The notes under the pieces were generated by a model. The model saw only the letters and a program-made list of their open reading frames with translations, did not search any database and had not been told where the DNA came from. Of a DNA stretch of 64,000 bases, positions 39,437-64,000 are shown piece by piece (the first letter of the stretch is position 1; every line of letters starts with the position of its first letter). Both the position numbers and the translations under genes were made by a program. Origin of the DNA: Piscicola geometra (Eukaryota; Annelida; Clitellata; Hirudinida; Piscicolidae); the NCBI GenBank assembly GCA_943735955.1, contig OX030955.1:801734-865733 (forward strand), in the 5' to 3' direction.

Positions 39437-42160
39437 CTATGTTCGTTTGCTCCTCCAGCTGCCTTGTGTTTTTTCATCTTTGGCAGGTTCAGAGCCTCTG
39501 CAGATATAATTTCATTTTAATATTCATTTATAAATTATCATATTTAAAAGTGATGCATCAATTAATGGAAAGAGCATACCGTGGAGCTCTCCAGCTTGAC
39601 GACTCCTTCCTCCATTCATCCTTTTTCTCATCCCTTCTATCATCCGTCTTCCTTTCACTCCTCCAGCCACCACCACCTCCTCCTCCATCCTTCTCATCCC
39701 TCCTGGCAGGCGCATCATCCCTCCGCATGGGCCTGTCATCCCTCTTCAAGTCCCTCCTGAAGCCTCCATCGTCTTGGCGCTCAGGTGGGTTTCGGTCGTC
39801 CCTTCTGAACCCATCGTCACGTCGATCCTCCCTCCGGAATCCATCATCCCTTCGTTCGGGCTGGTTTCTGTCATCCCTCCGGAATCCATCATCCCTCTTG
39901 CGTTCATCCTTCCTGAACGAGTCATCCTTCTCGGTCCTCGACCTCCAACTGCTCACCTCCTTCTTGCCCCTCGACTCCTCCATCGCGCGCGCCTCGATCT
40001 CCTTCTCCTTCTGCCTCTTCTTCTCCTCCATCTCGTCCAACTTCTTCTTCTTCTCCAGGTACTCTGCCATCTCCTTCTCCCTCTTCTGCCTCGCCTCAGC
40101 TTCCTTCTCTTCCTTCTCTGCAGGTGCCATTCAGTGCTTGTACTATTGTTGCTAGTCAATGATTTATCTAAAATAATTAAATTGATTGAAGACACCATTG
40201 TAAGAGATTGAGTATGATGATGAGATTATGAGGATATTGATGATGATGATGATGATGAGATGGAGGAAAACAACAAAGCAAGTACTGACGTCGTTGGAGT
40301 TCCTCCTCCTGCAGCCTCCTCGCCTCCTCCTCCCTCAGCGTCAGCCACTCCTGCCTGCGAGCCTCCTTCCTCTTCTCCTTGCGCAGCTGCAGCAACTTCT
40401 TCTTCTCCTCTGCGTACACCTTCTCCCACTCCTTCAACTTCTCCTTGAACTGCGAGTGCCTCTCACTCCTCAACTTCGTCATGAACGCCTCCTGGTCCTC
40501 TCGCATGCGCAACAGACGCGTCTTCTGCGACAGCGCCATCTCTCTCTCCTTCAGCAACTGACTGATGCGCTTCTTCTCGGTCTCCTCCCAGAAGTGCCTC
40601 GTCGCCACCTTGTCCTCCTCGTACTTGGCGACGATGAGTGGGATCTCCTCGAGGCACTTGGCCCTCTCGAAGTAGTCGACCTTCTTCTCCTGCGCCCTCA
40701 ACTTCTCCTCCCGCTCCTTCTTCTCCTTCTCCAACTGCTCCACCTGCTTCGCCAAGATGTCGTCCATGTCCATGTTCTCCAGGTCGTCTTCCGCGATGTG
40801 CGCCAGTGCCTTCGCGCCAAACGACGTGCTCCTGATCTGCTCCAACTTCTCCTTTATGTACCTGTGTATGTGTGTACGTGTTTTGAGTGTGTGTTGCCAT
40901 TTTTTATTTATGTTAATTAAAAATTAAATATTTTATAATTATCGTTTAGAGTATTGAATATTAACTACAAATTGAAGCCCTGAAAGGTAAAAGTTGAACA
41001 TCGAAGATGCTGTGACATCTTCATAAACACAAAAAGCAAAGGAAATTGCCATCCATAGCGCCAAGAGCACAAAGACGCACTTCTTCTGGATGTCCTTGTG
41101 CTCGTCGATCCTCCTCTGGCGCTCCCTCTCCTCGGCCTCCTTCGAGAGGCGAGCCATCTCCGCCTCCACCTGCTTGCGTCGCTGCTCGTCAGCCAACTCC
41201 TGCTCTTCCCTCTCCTGTGATGGTTGTTGTGCTTGTCGGTGTAGTTGATGTGCTTGTCGGTGTGGTTGATGTGGTTGTCGGTGTAGTTGATGTGGTTGAT
41301 GTTGATGTGGTTGTTGATGTAAGTGATGTGGTTGTTGATGTAGTTGATGTGGTTGTTGTTGTGGTTGATGTGGTTGTTGTTGTAGTTGTTCTATAGTTGA
41401 TGTAGTTGTTCTATAGTTGATGTAGTTGTTTTATAAGCACAACCCAACCACCGCAACAAAAACCCACACAACCCCAAACCTTCAAAAACACCACACAACA
41501 AAACCACAAATTCCACAAACCCCAATAAAAAGCGCACAAACACCACCAACACAACCACCCCACACCACAACCACCACTGACTCGCTGCACGGCGTTCGTC
41601 TCGAGTTCGACCTTGCGTTCCTCGATCACCTGCCTCCTGCGTGCCATCGATTGCCGCTCCTTCTTGTACGACTCCTTGTACGCCTGCAGGATCTTGAAGC
41701 GCATCATGTCCCTGCTCTCCTGTATGCGTGCGTGGGAGGGGGGTGGGTATGCGTGGGTTTGTGGGTGTGTGTGGGTTTGTGTATGTATGTGTGTGTGTGT
41801 GTGTGTGTGTGTATTTAAGAAAAAAAGAAGGGAAATAATGAGATGTGGTAAAAGAAAAGTTGTGAAAAATTTATGTTATGCAAACATTCATTCGTTGAGT
41901 TTCCTATGATTTAAATAGGTTTGCATCTTAAAAGCCACATAGATAAAATAGTTAAGCAAAATCAGTATCATCAACACACCTACAATCACCACCTGTATGT
42001 CCTTGGGCGCGATGATGGCGACACTCTTGTCCATCACCTGGGCGATCTGCATCAGCTGGCTGCGGAAGCGGTCCTGGCACGCCTCACCGCCACCGTCGCC
42101 ACTCGTCTCCACCTCGCCGCCGAACTTGATGCTGTTCTCGCGGTGGTTTATCTTCACCTG

Positions 42161-42191
<31 letters not shown>

Positions 42192-45100
42192 GTGTGTGTG
42201 TGTGTGTGTGTGAAGGGGGAGGTGGATGGTGAGGGGGGTAGAAGGGAAAGTGGGAAGGGAGTAGTGGTGGTGGTGTAATCATGAATGTGATGATGATCAT
42301 TGTCTCCAACATCATCTCCATCATTACAATCATCATCATCCCCATCATCACCAACACACTCATGCGTTCATTAATACAGTAATTCATTACATCTAACGTC
42401 GCCTCACAATGATCACAATCATCATTAACCTCATCGTCCTCATCCCCACCATCACATCCACACACAGGCACACACACCGACACACACTCACACCCACACA
42501 CACCCACACACACCGAAACACACACACACACACCGACACACACACACACGAACACAGGCACACACACACACACACCCACACACGAGCACACATACACACA
42601 AACACACACACACACACGAGCACACATACACACAAACACACCCACACACACACAGGCACACACACACATACAGGCAGGAAGAGGTTCTTGGCGCACGTGA
42701 TGAGGAGACGCTGCACTTGGTGGCGACTGAAGAAGGGGATGAGTTGGCAGAAGCGGTCGATGCTGATGCTCGAGTACAACTGGGAGATCTGGATGGCAGG
42801 CAGGCAGGAGGAAGGGAGGAGGGAGGGTGAGGAAGGGAGAAGGGAGGGATGAAAGGGAGAAGAATGATGAATGACAATTGGTGCTGGTGTGTGTGATTTA
42901 AAGATGTAGTAAAGGTAGAAAAAATGTTAGGCAATATTTTCAATCTGCACAAAAAGCACAAAAAGATACACCCCCATCTCACCTCACAAAAAGCATGCAA
43001 CCAGTCAGCCAGATACCCAGCCATCCCAGCCACCCAACCACCAAGCCACCCAACCACCCAGCCACCCAACCACCAAGCCCTCCCAACCACCCAACCACCA
43101 AGCCCTCCCAACCATCCCAGCCACCCAACCACCAAGCCCTCCCAACCACCAAGCCCTCCCAACCACCAAGCCACCCAACCACCAAGCCACCCAACCACCA
43201 AGCCATCCCACCTGCAGGATGAACTTGCAGACGATGACCTCCTTCAAGACGGGCACGTACTGCGCTATCTCGCCATTGGAGGCGATGCAGTCGAGCAGTG
43301 GTTGGCAGTCGCTCGTCAGGGTGAGAGGGCAGAAGTCGACCTCCATGAGGGAGAAGAGAGACGACAGTTCGGCCGGAACCAGTTGCAAGAGGCCGTACTT
43401 TTGCTGTTGTGGTGGTTGGAGTTGTGGTTGTGGTGGAGTTGAAGTTGTCGTTGTGGTGGAATTGAAGTTGTGGTTGGAGTAGTTGTGGTTGTGGTTGTGG
43501 TGGTTGGAGTTGTAGTTGTAGTGGAGTTCATTGTGAAGTGTGGTGAATTTCAAATGACTTGATTGATTGTGAGAGAGGTTTATAGAGAAAACGCTGCTGT
43601 GGGAGGTGTGTGGCATGGAAGCATGCATGCAACAAATGATCGCCACAGTACGATGTCGTCACCCAAAATACTCACTGATACATGCAGATCCAACCTAACA
43701 AACCCTCCATCCCCACCCACCAGATACTATACACGCCTCATCTTATCCCCTCTATCACAACCTACCAACACGCCCCCAAATCACAACCCACACCCTCCCC
43801 CCCACCGACGCACCAAGTCCTTGATGAGGAGGGCCCTGGTGGGCGGGGTCGAGAGGGAGAGCAGGGCAGCGAGGCGACGGTGCTTGTCGTTGCTCGAGTC
43901 CTCCACGTCGAGGAAGTTGTCGTTCGGGTTGCGTTGCGAGGGCACCGGGATGGCGAGTGTCGCGGTCACCACTCGTGTCGCTAGTCTGTTGTTCCGTGTG
44001 TGCTTTGGTCAGGGTGGCCAAACAATCTATTACTTGCACCACAACATGCGCTACAACAAGCACAACAAGACTTGACTATAGAGACCACAACAAGCACAAC
44101 AACAAGCCAACAACAAGCCAACAACAAGCCAACAACAAGCACAACAACAACAACACACACTTCTGGAGGTCAGCCTCGGTGATGTTCTTCTTCTGCTCGC
44201 GGTGCAGGTGGTAGAGGCGGTGCCACGTGCACGCGTGGAAGAGGAGGGAGTTCGACTTGTGGAAGATGAGCGCCAGCTTCTGGTAGTAGTTGGCCACCAA
44301 CGACGGCTTCGTCTGCTTCTTCGAGATCACTATCAGGCTGTGGATGTCCTCGACCGCCTTGTACGCCTCCTTTTGATTGGTTGGTTGGGAGGGGGTGAGG
44401 GTGGTTGTTTGGAAGGGGATGAGGGTGGTTGGTTGGAAGGGGGTGAGGGTGGTTGGTTGGGAGGGGGTGAGGGTGGTTGGATGGAAGGGGGTGAGGGTGG
44501 TTGGTTGGAAAGGGGTGAGGGTGGTTAGTTGGAATGGGGTGAGGGTGGTTAGTTGGAAGGAGGTGGTTGGTTTGAAGGGGGTGAGGGTGGTTAGTTGGAA
44601 GGGGGTGAGTGAGTGAATAGGTTACTAGGTTGTTGCTGAATAAACAAGAATGTGATGTGTGAAATTGGAATATTATAGTTTGATTGAAATGTTATTTTCA
44701 CTGGAATTTCACTGTAAACTATTCCTAAAAACCTTAAAAACACCATTAACTAAAAAGCACAACCACCCAGCAAACTGCACCAAACCCCCATCCCCAAACA
44801 AATAATAAAACACCACACCCCAGGAGCACACCACACCACACCCGCCACCAAAAACATTTTCCCGCTGAAAGCAAAAAGCAAAAAGCGAGGGAACCTGCCA
44901 GAGCTCCATCTGGATGGTGCTGTCGAGCTGCACGAGGCGCGTCTCGAGGTGCATCGACTGACTCTCGGGGTTGCTGAGGTTGATGGCGCGCTGCTGCGTG
45001 GCGTTCTTCTGCATGTGCTCCAGGTGCGTGCGCAACTGATCGGGTGGGTGCATCGAGGGTGTGGAGAGGGGTGGAATGGAGTGGGAGGGTGGATGAAGGG

Positions 45101-45660
45101 TGATGATGGTGAATGGTGATGGTAATGAGAGTGGTGGTTGAGTTGATATAGATGGTGATACTGATGGTGGTTGAGGTGATGATTATGGTGATACTGATGG
45201 TGATTGAGGTGATGATGATGCTTGAGTTGACTGAGGTGGTGGACGGAATAGGTGATAACGATGATAATCGGTGGAATGTGGAGATGAAGGATTAATGATA
45301 ATGGTGATTAGTGAGGGTTAGGGTGTGTTGTACTTCTTAAAATAATAACTATCTAATTCAATTAAAACAAATTAACCATGATTTATTTCATTCGAACTAC
45401 TATGACCAAATAATGAGATCATCATCATCATCATATTGAGCACACATACATTGTCACTGAGCTTCTTGATCTCAGTCTTCCTACTGTACTTGAGGCAGAA
45501 TCTAAACGCTGTCATCGTGATGGTGCATTCGACATCATCATCATCATCATCATCATCATCCTCCTCCTCCTCATCATCATCATCATCAGACGAAAATGCA
45601 ATTTCAATAGTATAATCATTAGTGATTATAGGCTATTTTCATTATTAATAGTGGTAGTAA

Positions 45661-45723
<63 letters not shown>

Positions 45724-45724
45724 C

Positions 45725-45773
<49 letters not shown>

Positions 45774-48256
45774 ATGATGAGCTATTTTCATTATTAATAT
45801 CAACAATAATAATCCCTTATAATTACTACCAGTGGTGATTAGTAAGCGAATTACTTAAAATGAGACCACCACACTACAGACCATGAAGACTTTAAAAACC
45901 AACAAACACTCCACAACCCCCTGCCTCCCTCCAGTTGCCAACCAACCATTTTGGGCGACATCGTGGTAGAGTTTCTCGAGGGTGGAGTTGTTCTTGAAGA
46001 GGTCGAGGCATTGCCTGTACGACTCCCACAGGAACTTGAGCCACGGCGTTAAGATGACGCGGTCACTGCGGTCCTGAGAGTCTTCCCCACTCACAGCACT
46101 CATCAGAACGCTGTGTTCGTGTGTGTGTGTGTGTGTGCGTGTGTGTGTGTGCGTGTGTGTGTGTGTGTGTGGCATGATGGTGAGTTGCAGGTGTGTGTTG
46201 CTTATGCTTTACTACAAATATTTATCATATAGATAAATCTTTTTAAATAATCTTTATGCCGACTTTAAAATATATAAAAATGCCTTTTTATTACCTAAAT
46301 ATGAAATGAAGAAAATTAGGATAACATTAGTTTTGTGCCAGCTACTCAAGCAAACAAGTTGTTCAACATTAGTTGGATCTAAAGAGAATCTTTTCTTGCT
46401 AATTATGTGTCTTGACAAGCTGAATATACGTTCAGATGGAACTGTACTTGCAGCAGATGACAAGTACTTTCTTGCCAGTTTCGCAAGAGTCGGATATGCC
46501 CCTTAGTGTCGTTGCCACCAAACAAGAGGACAACTCTCAAAGCCTACCTCAGATTCTTTTCTATAACGTTTAATGATTGACTTTGTAATCATTGAGGTAT
46601 CTTCATCTTCAGAATCTGAAGTTACATATGTTTGTAGTCTTTTGTTAGGTGAAGGCTGTACAGTTTTTGAGGTTTTCTTTTTTCTTATAGTTTCTTTAAC
46701 TCTTTCATTTGAAAACATTTGAAGTTTTTAAATCAGGGTCTAATGATGGCAATTCTTGACCATTGGATATTCTGATTATTCATTCTCTGCTCCAATTTGG
46801 GAAGAAATGTTGTGTGAAACGAATGACATAAGCTGGATCATCTTCTGAAGTGCATATTTTTCGTGTAAAGTAACAAATTGCAAAATACGCAATTGAAAAC
46901 TTCAAGTATTTTTCACCCCCTAGAAGTTCTGTTGCAAATCTTCAAGAAACGATAAGTTTTTTGATGAAATTTTTACCATTCGTTTGTTGACAGTAAATTA
47001 GTAATGTTTGTGTTCCCTTGCTGACAATGTAACCAAAACAGCAAAAAAACAGTTCGATTTTGATAATTTTAAATGCATTAAATTTTTTAAATGCGTTAAT
47101 ATTTTTTTAATGCATTAAAATATTTAACGACGGTAAACATTTTGAGGGTCTTAAATTGATTAACGCGTTAATCGAAAGTTAACTTAGATTAAAGCACAGC
47201 TCTAAATACAATGACTCTGAAATGACTCACTTCTCAGGAGTCTCGGGCACGTCAAGGTCGTCCACGTCAACCTGCAGGTGCGACTCCTTGCGGGCAGCCT
47301 CAGTCCTCTCCTCGCCCAGTGACAGAAACCTCTTCACTGCGTCTTCAAGCGACTTTGTGTTCACCTTGAAGGTGGTTTTAAAAAAGTTGAGAAAATATTT
47401 ATAAATTGATTTTATATAAATCAATTTATAATTATTTAAATTGAAAATGATATAAATATAATTTAAATACTATATATAGGTAAAATTGCTTTATAATCCC
47501 TTAATTTATTCATAGCATTAAACTCCTCTTACTATAATTGATTGACATCTAAATAATCTATTCAAATCACTTTTTAAAAGCAAATTAATAATCGCATTTT
47601 GTTAAATAATTATTTTAAAAAAGAATTATTAAGAAAACATCTTTTAGAAGGATAATAATAACCGCATTTTGTAAAAGAATAATGATAGAAATTCCAAAGT
47701 GGGAAGAGTTTAATTGAATAAATTAAAGGATTACAAAGCAATTTTACCGTATATATATATAGTATATTATACACATATGTTTAATTCCAATGCAACCTGC
47801 ATGCAGATGATCTTGTACTGGTAGAGGCCCTCCTTGGCTACATGACTTTTCTTCAGGTCAACACACAACTCCAGGTACTTGTCCATGATGGGCTCGTGGA
47901 TCTTCTGCCATGTCTTGTGCTTCTTGCTCTTTATCACGTCGTACAGCGCGTCCAAGGCGCTCTGCTTCTTGCCGACGTCAATAAACTCTGTGGGTTGTAA
48001 ATATAGTTTACAAATTAAATAGTGGCATGAATAAATAATTGACTAATTAACTGAATGTGCTGAATTATAGAATTTTAATGTATTGTGAATTATCAGTTTT
48101 TTGTGAATTTTTAATTCCGGTAGACGCATGTTTGACAATTTGAGCAGATGTTATTCTAAGACGTAGAAGAAATAAAGATTAGTGAGAAAGAAGATTATCC
48201 TTGTTACCGTTGGCTCTTTTGAGAGCATTCTCGGGCTTTTGAAAGTAGTTTGGCAT
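39437..48256 (-). CDS. EIF3A: Translation initiation factor 3 subunit a (eIF3a), 16 exons
   Basis: Largest core subunit of eIF3; scaffolds the complex on the 40S ribosome. Exons in coding order: 48256-48208, 47987-47797, 47364-47231, 46110-45947, 45508-45450, 45035-44895, 44369-44161, 43985-43814, 43397-43212, 42788-42672, 42157-41993, 41719-41582, 41214-41081, 40861-40290, 40117-39580, 39497-39437. The frame is open over 1010 codons including TAG. It starts [18 protein letters not shown], the eIF3a signature. The PCI-containing N-terminal half includes [22 protein letters not shown] and YHDVAQ blocks. A long charged helix follows in exons 12-15 ([23 protein letters not shown]). The C-terminus has [15 protein letters not shown] repeats and ends GSWRSKRT. 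Human eIF3a is 1382 aa; the shorter length here is due to fewer Arg/Asp-rich repeats. The exon 8/9 join skips a few residues found in human (MVRF), so a short alternative border is possible. Confidence 0.95.
41220..41580 (-). repeat. eIF3a intron 12: GT-rich at donor, AC-rich at acceptor (minus strand)
   Basis: On the plus strand, 41220-41430 is TTGATGTGGTTG repeat and 41440-41580 is CACAACCCAACC-rich. Read in gene sense (minus strand), the intron begins G/T-rich and ends A/C-rich, the same polarity as in the plus-strand genes. Confidence 0.8.
42460..42671. repeat. (CA)n/ACACACCGACAC microsatellite, eIF3a intron 10
   Basis: CA-rich on plus, so GT-rich in gene sense, starting at the GTATGTG donor of exon 10. 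A second (TG)n at 42160-42212 on plus abuts the exon 11 acceptor. Confidence 0.8.
43018..43211. repeat. CCAACCACCAAGCC minisatellite at the eIF3a exon 9 donor
   Basis: About 190 bases of CCACCCAACCACCAAGCC-type units. In gene sense they are GGTTGGTGGG-rich and begin at the donor. Confidence 0.8.
44372..44612. repeat. 24-bp GGTGGTTGGTTGGAAGGGGG array, eIF3a intron 6
   Basis: About nine copies of a 24-bp unit end at the exon 7 acceptor. In gene sense the array is C/A-rich, ending in AAAAG. Confidence 0.8.
45590..45775. repeat. (GTA)n microsatellite in eIF3a intron 4
   Basis: About 40 units of AGT with one CAG interruption (45724). Flanked by (CAT)n at 45535-45590. Confidence 0.85.
46254..46740 (-). 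pseudogene. hAT transposase C-terminal relic in eIF3a intron 3
   Basis: Minus-strand reading gives CPLVWWQRH, then a TAA stop at 46503-46505, then [16 protein letters not shown], then [11 protein letters not shown] and [14 protein letters not shown]. This is the classic hAT dimerisation domain (WW...P.LA.LAR.YL.......ER.FS). Apart from the in-frame stop the frame is maintained, so decay is recent. The upstream transposase part is not recognisable. A terminus-like stretch with TTAACGCGTTAATC and AAGCACAGCTCTA lies at 47155-47205, but I could not find its partner. Confidence 0.75.
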
Positions 48257-48592
48257 TTCATTAATGAATACTTGAAATTAGAGGCAAGGTTTTAACATCA
48301 ATGGTGGCCGGAAATGTTTTTCTAAACACGATTTTAGAGCTTTATGCATAGACAGAGAATTATTGCATTCTTAAACCTTTTAAAAACCAAATGATAGTCT
48401 TTAGAATTATTTATTTCAAATAAAAATTTCAAACAATGCAGTTTTTATATTATATTTCATTTTGCAAATGAATAAATTCGGAATAACGCTTATTGAATTT
48501 TAACAATATAATCTAGTAAGAATCTAATCTAAAAGTTGTATAGTACAAATCAAAATCAATCAAAATAATTATAAATAATTCATTTTAGGACA

Positions 48593-48598
48593 TTTATT
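48593..48598 (-). terminator. AATAAA polyadenylation signal of the SLC10-like gene
   Basis: On the minus strand AATAAA follows the TAG (48602-48600) after one base. The 3' untranslated region is therefore very short. It leaves about 335 bases to the eIF3a start codon. Confidence 0.5.
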
Positions 48599-48599
48599 T

Positions 48600-54335
<5,736 letters not shown>

Positions 54336-54929
54336 TTCAACTTTATATTAAAGTTGCGTTATAATTTAAAATATCAAATTTCGTTTAAAGAAATTAATCG
54401 TTATGAAATTTCTTTAAGATTTAAAATCTATTATATAAAGAAATATATAGAGTTCAGATGTGCAAAAAATCAGAACAAAACAGATTTACTTATATAATAA
54501 TATGTTATTTTTATTATTATTCATTTATTTATTAAGTATTTAATTAACTTCCATTTAACGATCTAAGTTGTTTGCCCAAATAATCAATGTAGCGTTTGAT
54601 CTCACTCGAAGCACAGCCACATCTTATTACTTGTTTTCAACGATATTCTCTGAAGATACCATTGGTTATATCTTCTTTTATGGCTGTAATCATGTACAGG
54701 GGAGACAGCACAATGTTATGTTTGATGTGTTATAATGTCACTTCAAAAGACATCTTTTTTGTTTGTTTTTGCGGCTTCCCATAAAGTTTATTGCATCGTA
54801 AAGTTTCGAGAAGTTATGACAATTCGGGGTTGTGATTGCATTCCCAGAAAACATGTATATATCTGCTTAATTGAATATCTTCAAATAATTTACGTTTGTT
54901 TGAGTTATTGACACGACAAATAAACAATG
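54336..54929. other. AT-rich spacer, no gene seen
   Basis: Upstream flank of the SLC10-like gene. AT-rich, with no TATA or other motif I would defend. Confidence 0.5.
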
Positions 54930-55480
54930 TTAAACTAATTTATATTTTTTAAGATGGAACTATCTTGCCACATTGTGCAGGACTCTTCTCTCAATATCAT
55001 TGCAAACAAACAAGACTGTCGTCTGCAAACAGACGTATCTACTCTTGAAGCTACTCTTCCTGGCGTATCGTTTGTGGATAATAGGAAAAAAGTGGTCCAA
55101 GACTGAACCTTGGAAGGCGCCGCATGTGATGAGGGCAGATGGTAATATTGGATCTTCAACAAGAACTTGCAACTGCTGTTGCCAAGGAAGGTTATGATCC
55201 ATTTTCAGTTGGTTGTTGTGGATATCGTAATGGTCCAAGTTGATGGTAAGTCTTTTTTAGGGTACTTTATCGAAAGCTTGACCGAGGTCGAGTAGTGCAA
55301 CACCTATCTGGTCATCTTTGCCCGTACGGTGAGACCAAGCTGGGTGTTGCAAGAACGTCTTCTTCTGCAGCCATCTTGGTTGTCGGAGAGCACACCGCTG
55401 TGATCAGAGTGCTTCATAATTTGCTCTGAACCATTTGCTCCATTGTAGACCTAAAGGTTTTTTCGGTTAAAATAGGTTTA
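54930..55480 (-). pseudogene. Decayed LINE reverse transcriptase domain
   Basis: Minus-strand reading yields LDLGQAFDKVP, stop, KRLTINLDHYDIHNNQL, then VLVEDP, GAFQGSVLDHFF and a degenerate YADD region (FKSRYVCLQTTVLF). These correspond to the conserved KAFDxVPH, LxxYGI, GVPQGSVLGP and FADD blocks of CR1/jockey-like reverse transcriptases. The PQGS and ADD residues are altered and stops interrupt the frame, so it is inactive. It may be the same family as the LINE tails in this window, but the fragment does not overlap the one at 3721-4250. Confidence 0.72.
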
Positions 55481-56382
55481 CTTTCAGGATCGTGGATCTA
55501 TTTAAAAATAAAATCAATACAATTCGTTTTTTAAATGATGTTTCAAAGCTTCATTAACTGATTTAAAATGAATTATCTAGAAGATTGAATAAGTGAGATT
55601 GGGATTGGGAATGAAAATAATTTTAATATTTTATATAGTTTTATAGTTTGTTTGATGGAGCCAATGAAATTCATAATAAAATTTGTGAATAAAATTCTTT
55701 TTGATATATATTATTAAATTTTAATTGGTTTGTCATACTAAAATGTAGACATACAAAGTAAAGCGCCTAGTTATATTCTTGTTAGAAGGAATGAAACGTC
55801 ATTAAAAAAGTAATAGCCAATCTTGTTACTAGGCTTAAAATTTTTAAGTTAAAAAGCTCTAAAAAATTTATTAAATTAAAAAAACTTATTATTTAAAATT
55901 TTGTTATCAACCTTAAATATGATTTTATTTTATTCATAGTTAATAAATTTTTGTTTAACATAGAGTCTATGTCATAGACATAGCAAGGTTTTCAAATCCT
56001 AATTTGTATTTTTTGTGTCGGCTTCTTCAGCAATTGTCCAAACCTTTTTTTATGGTTTCTAGACTACAAACTGTATTAAATAAGTTTTTTTCTATTTATA
56101 CTTTTAAATGATAAATTCTTTAATTCTTATCTTTCGGTATCTCTAAGCTGACGTATCATTTAAATTTTAAACCTCAAATTTTAAACTTTCAAATTTAAAG
56201 GCATTTATATCTCAGTTATACAAGAAAATTGAGGAAAATTACAAGAATAATAATATAACTCGCTGTAAAGATATAAAAATATATTTTGAAGTAAACGTCT
56301 GAACTTCTAAAATTTAGAATCTAAATCATAGATATTTAATTCTATTTTCTAAATGATTTGCAAATTACTAAATAACAAAAAA
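55481..56382. other. AT-rich region upstream of GANAB, no gene seen
   Basis: AT-rich DNA with no open frame. It probably contains the GANAB promoter, which I cannot locate. Confidence 0.5.

Positions 56383-64000
<7,618 letters not shown>

Overview
This is a stretch of animal (metazoan) nuclear genome. It carries five intron-rich protein genes that match well-known animal families exon by exon, one small two-exon gene, one nuclear-type tRNA-Lys(CUU), and remnants of LINE and hAT elements, but no bacterial features. I cannot name the species. Fibulin-1, a multi-domain dynamin-1-like protein, an L2/CR1-like LINE tail and AT-rich intergenic DNA suggest a non-insect invertebrate or lower deuterostome. 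Coding exons are GC-rich and strongly conserved. Introns are dominated by micro- and minisatellites.

Layout. 1-4610: AT-rich DNA with a nested pair of DNA transposons (412-2751) and a truncated LINE (about 3721-4250). 4611-15531 (+): dynamin-1-like GTPase (DNM1L/DRP1), 20 coding exons, 700 aa. 15532-19297: gene-poor DNA with an hAT-like transposase relic, a LINE tail and a MITE fragment. 19298-37237 (+): fibulin-1-like matrix glycoprotein, 20 coding exons, about 873 aa, with a tRNA-Lys gene in one intron. 38852-39140 (+): a 62-aa two-exon gene of unknown function with its own polyadenylation signal. 39437-48256 (-): eIF3a, 16 exons, 1009 aa. 48600-54335 (-): SLC10-family transporter-like protein, 7 exons, 549 aa. 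54930-55480: decayed LINE reverse transcriptase. 56383-64000 (+): alpha-glucosidase II catalytic subunit (GANAB), 15 exons seen, cut off by the window end. All exon joins listed use GT-AG borders, keep reading frame and match family alignments recalled from memory. None is supported by transcripts.

The genes do not form a pathway. They are housekeeping or secretory genes side by side: mitochondrial/peroxisomal fission, basement membrane, translation initiation, membrane transport and ER glycoprotein processing.

The most unusual signal is in the introns. Many begin with G/T-rich repeats that look grown out of the 5' splice site (GTGTGT, GTAGTA, GTGGTG, GTGAGTGGG) and end with A/C-rich repeats running into the 3' splice site. 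The two halves are complementary, and the polarity flips with gene strand. In at least five introns the tandem unit carries the last exon bases plus the 5' splice site, giving arrays of duplicated donors. In the fibulin gene a (GGTAGT)n tract of the same kind is read as about 68 Gly/Ser residues inside an EGF domain, at the place where neighbouring EGF modules have an intron.
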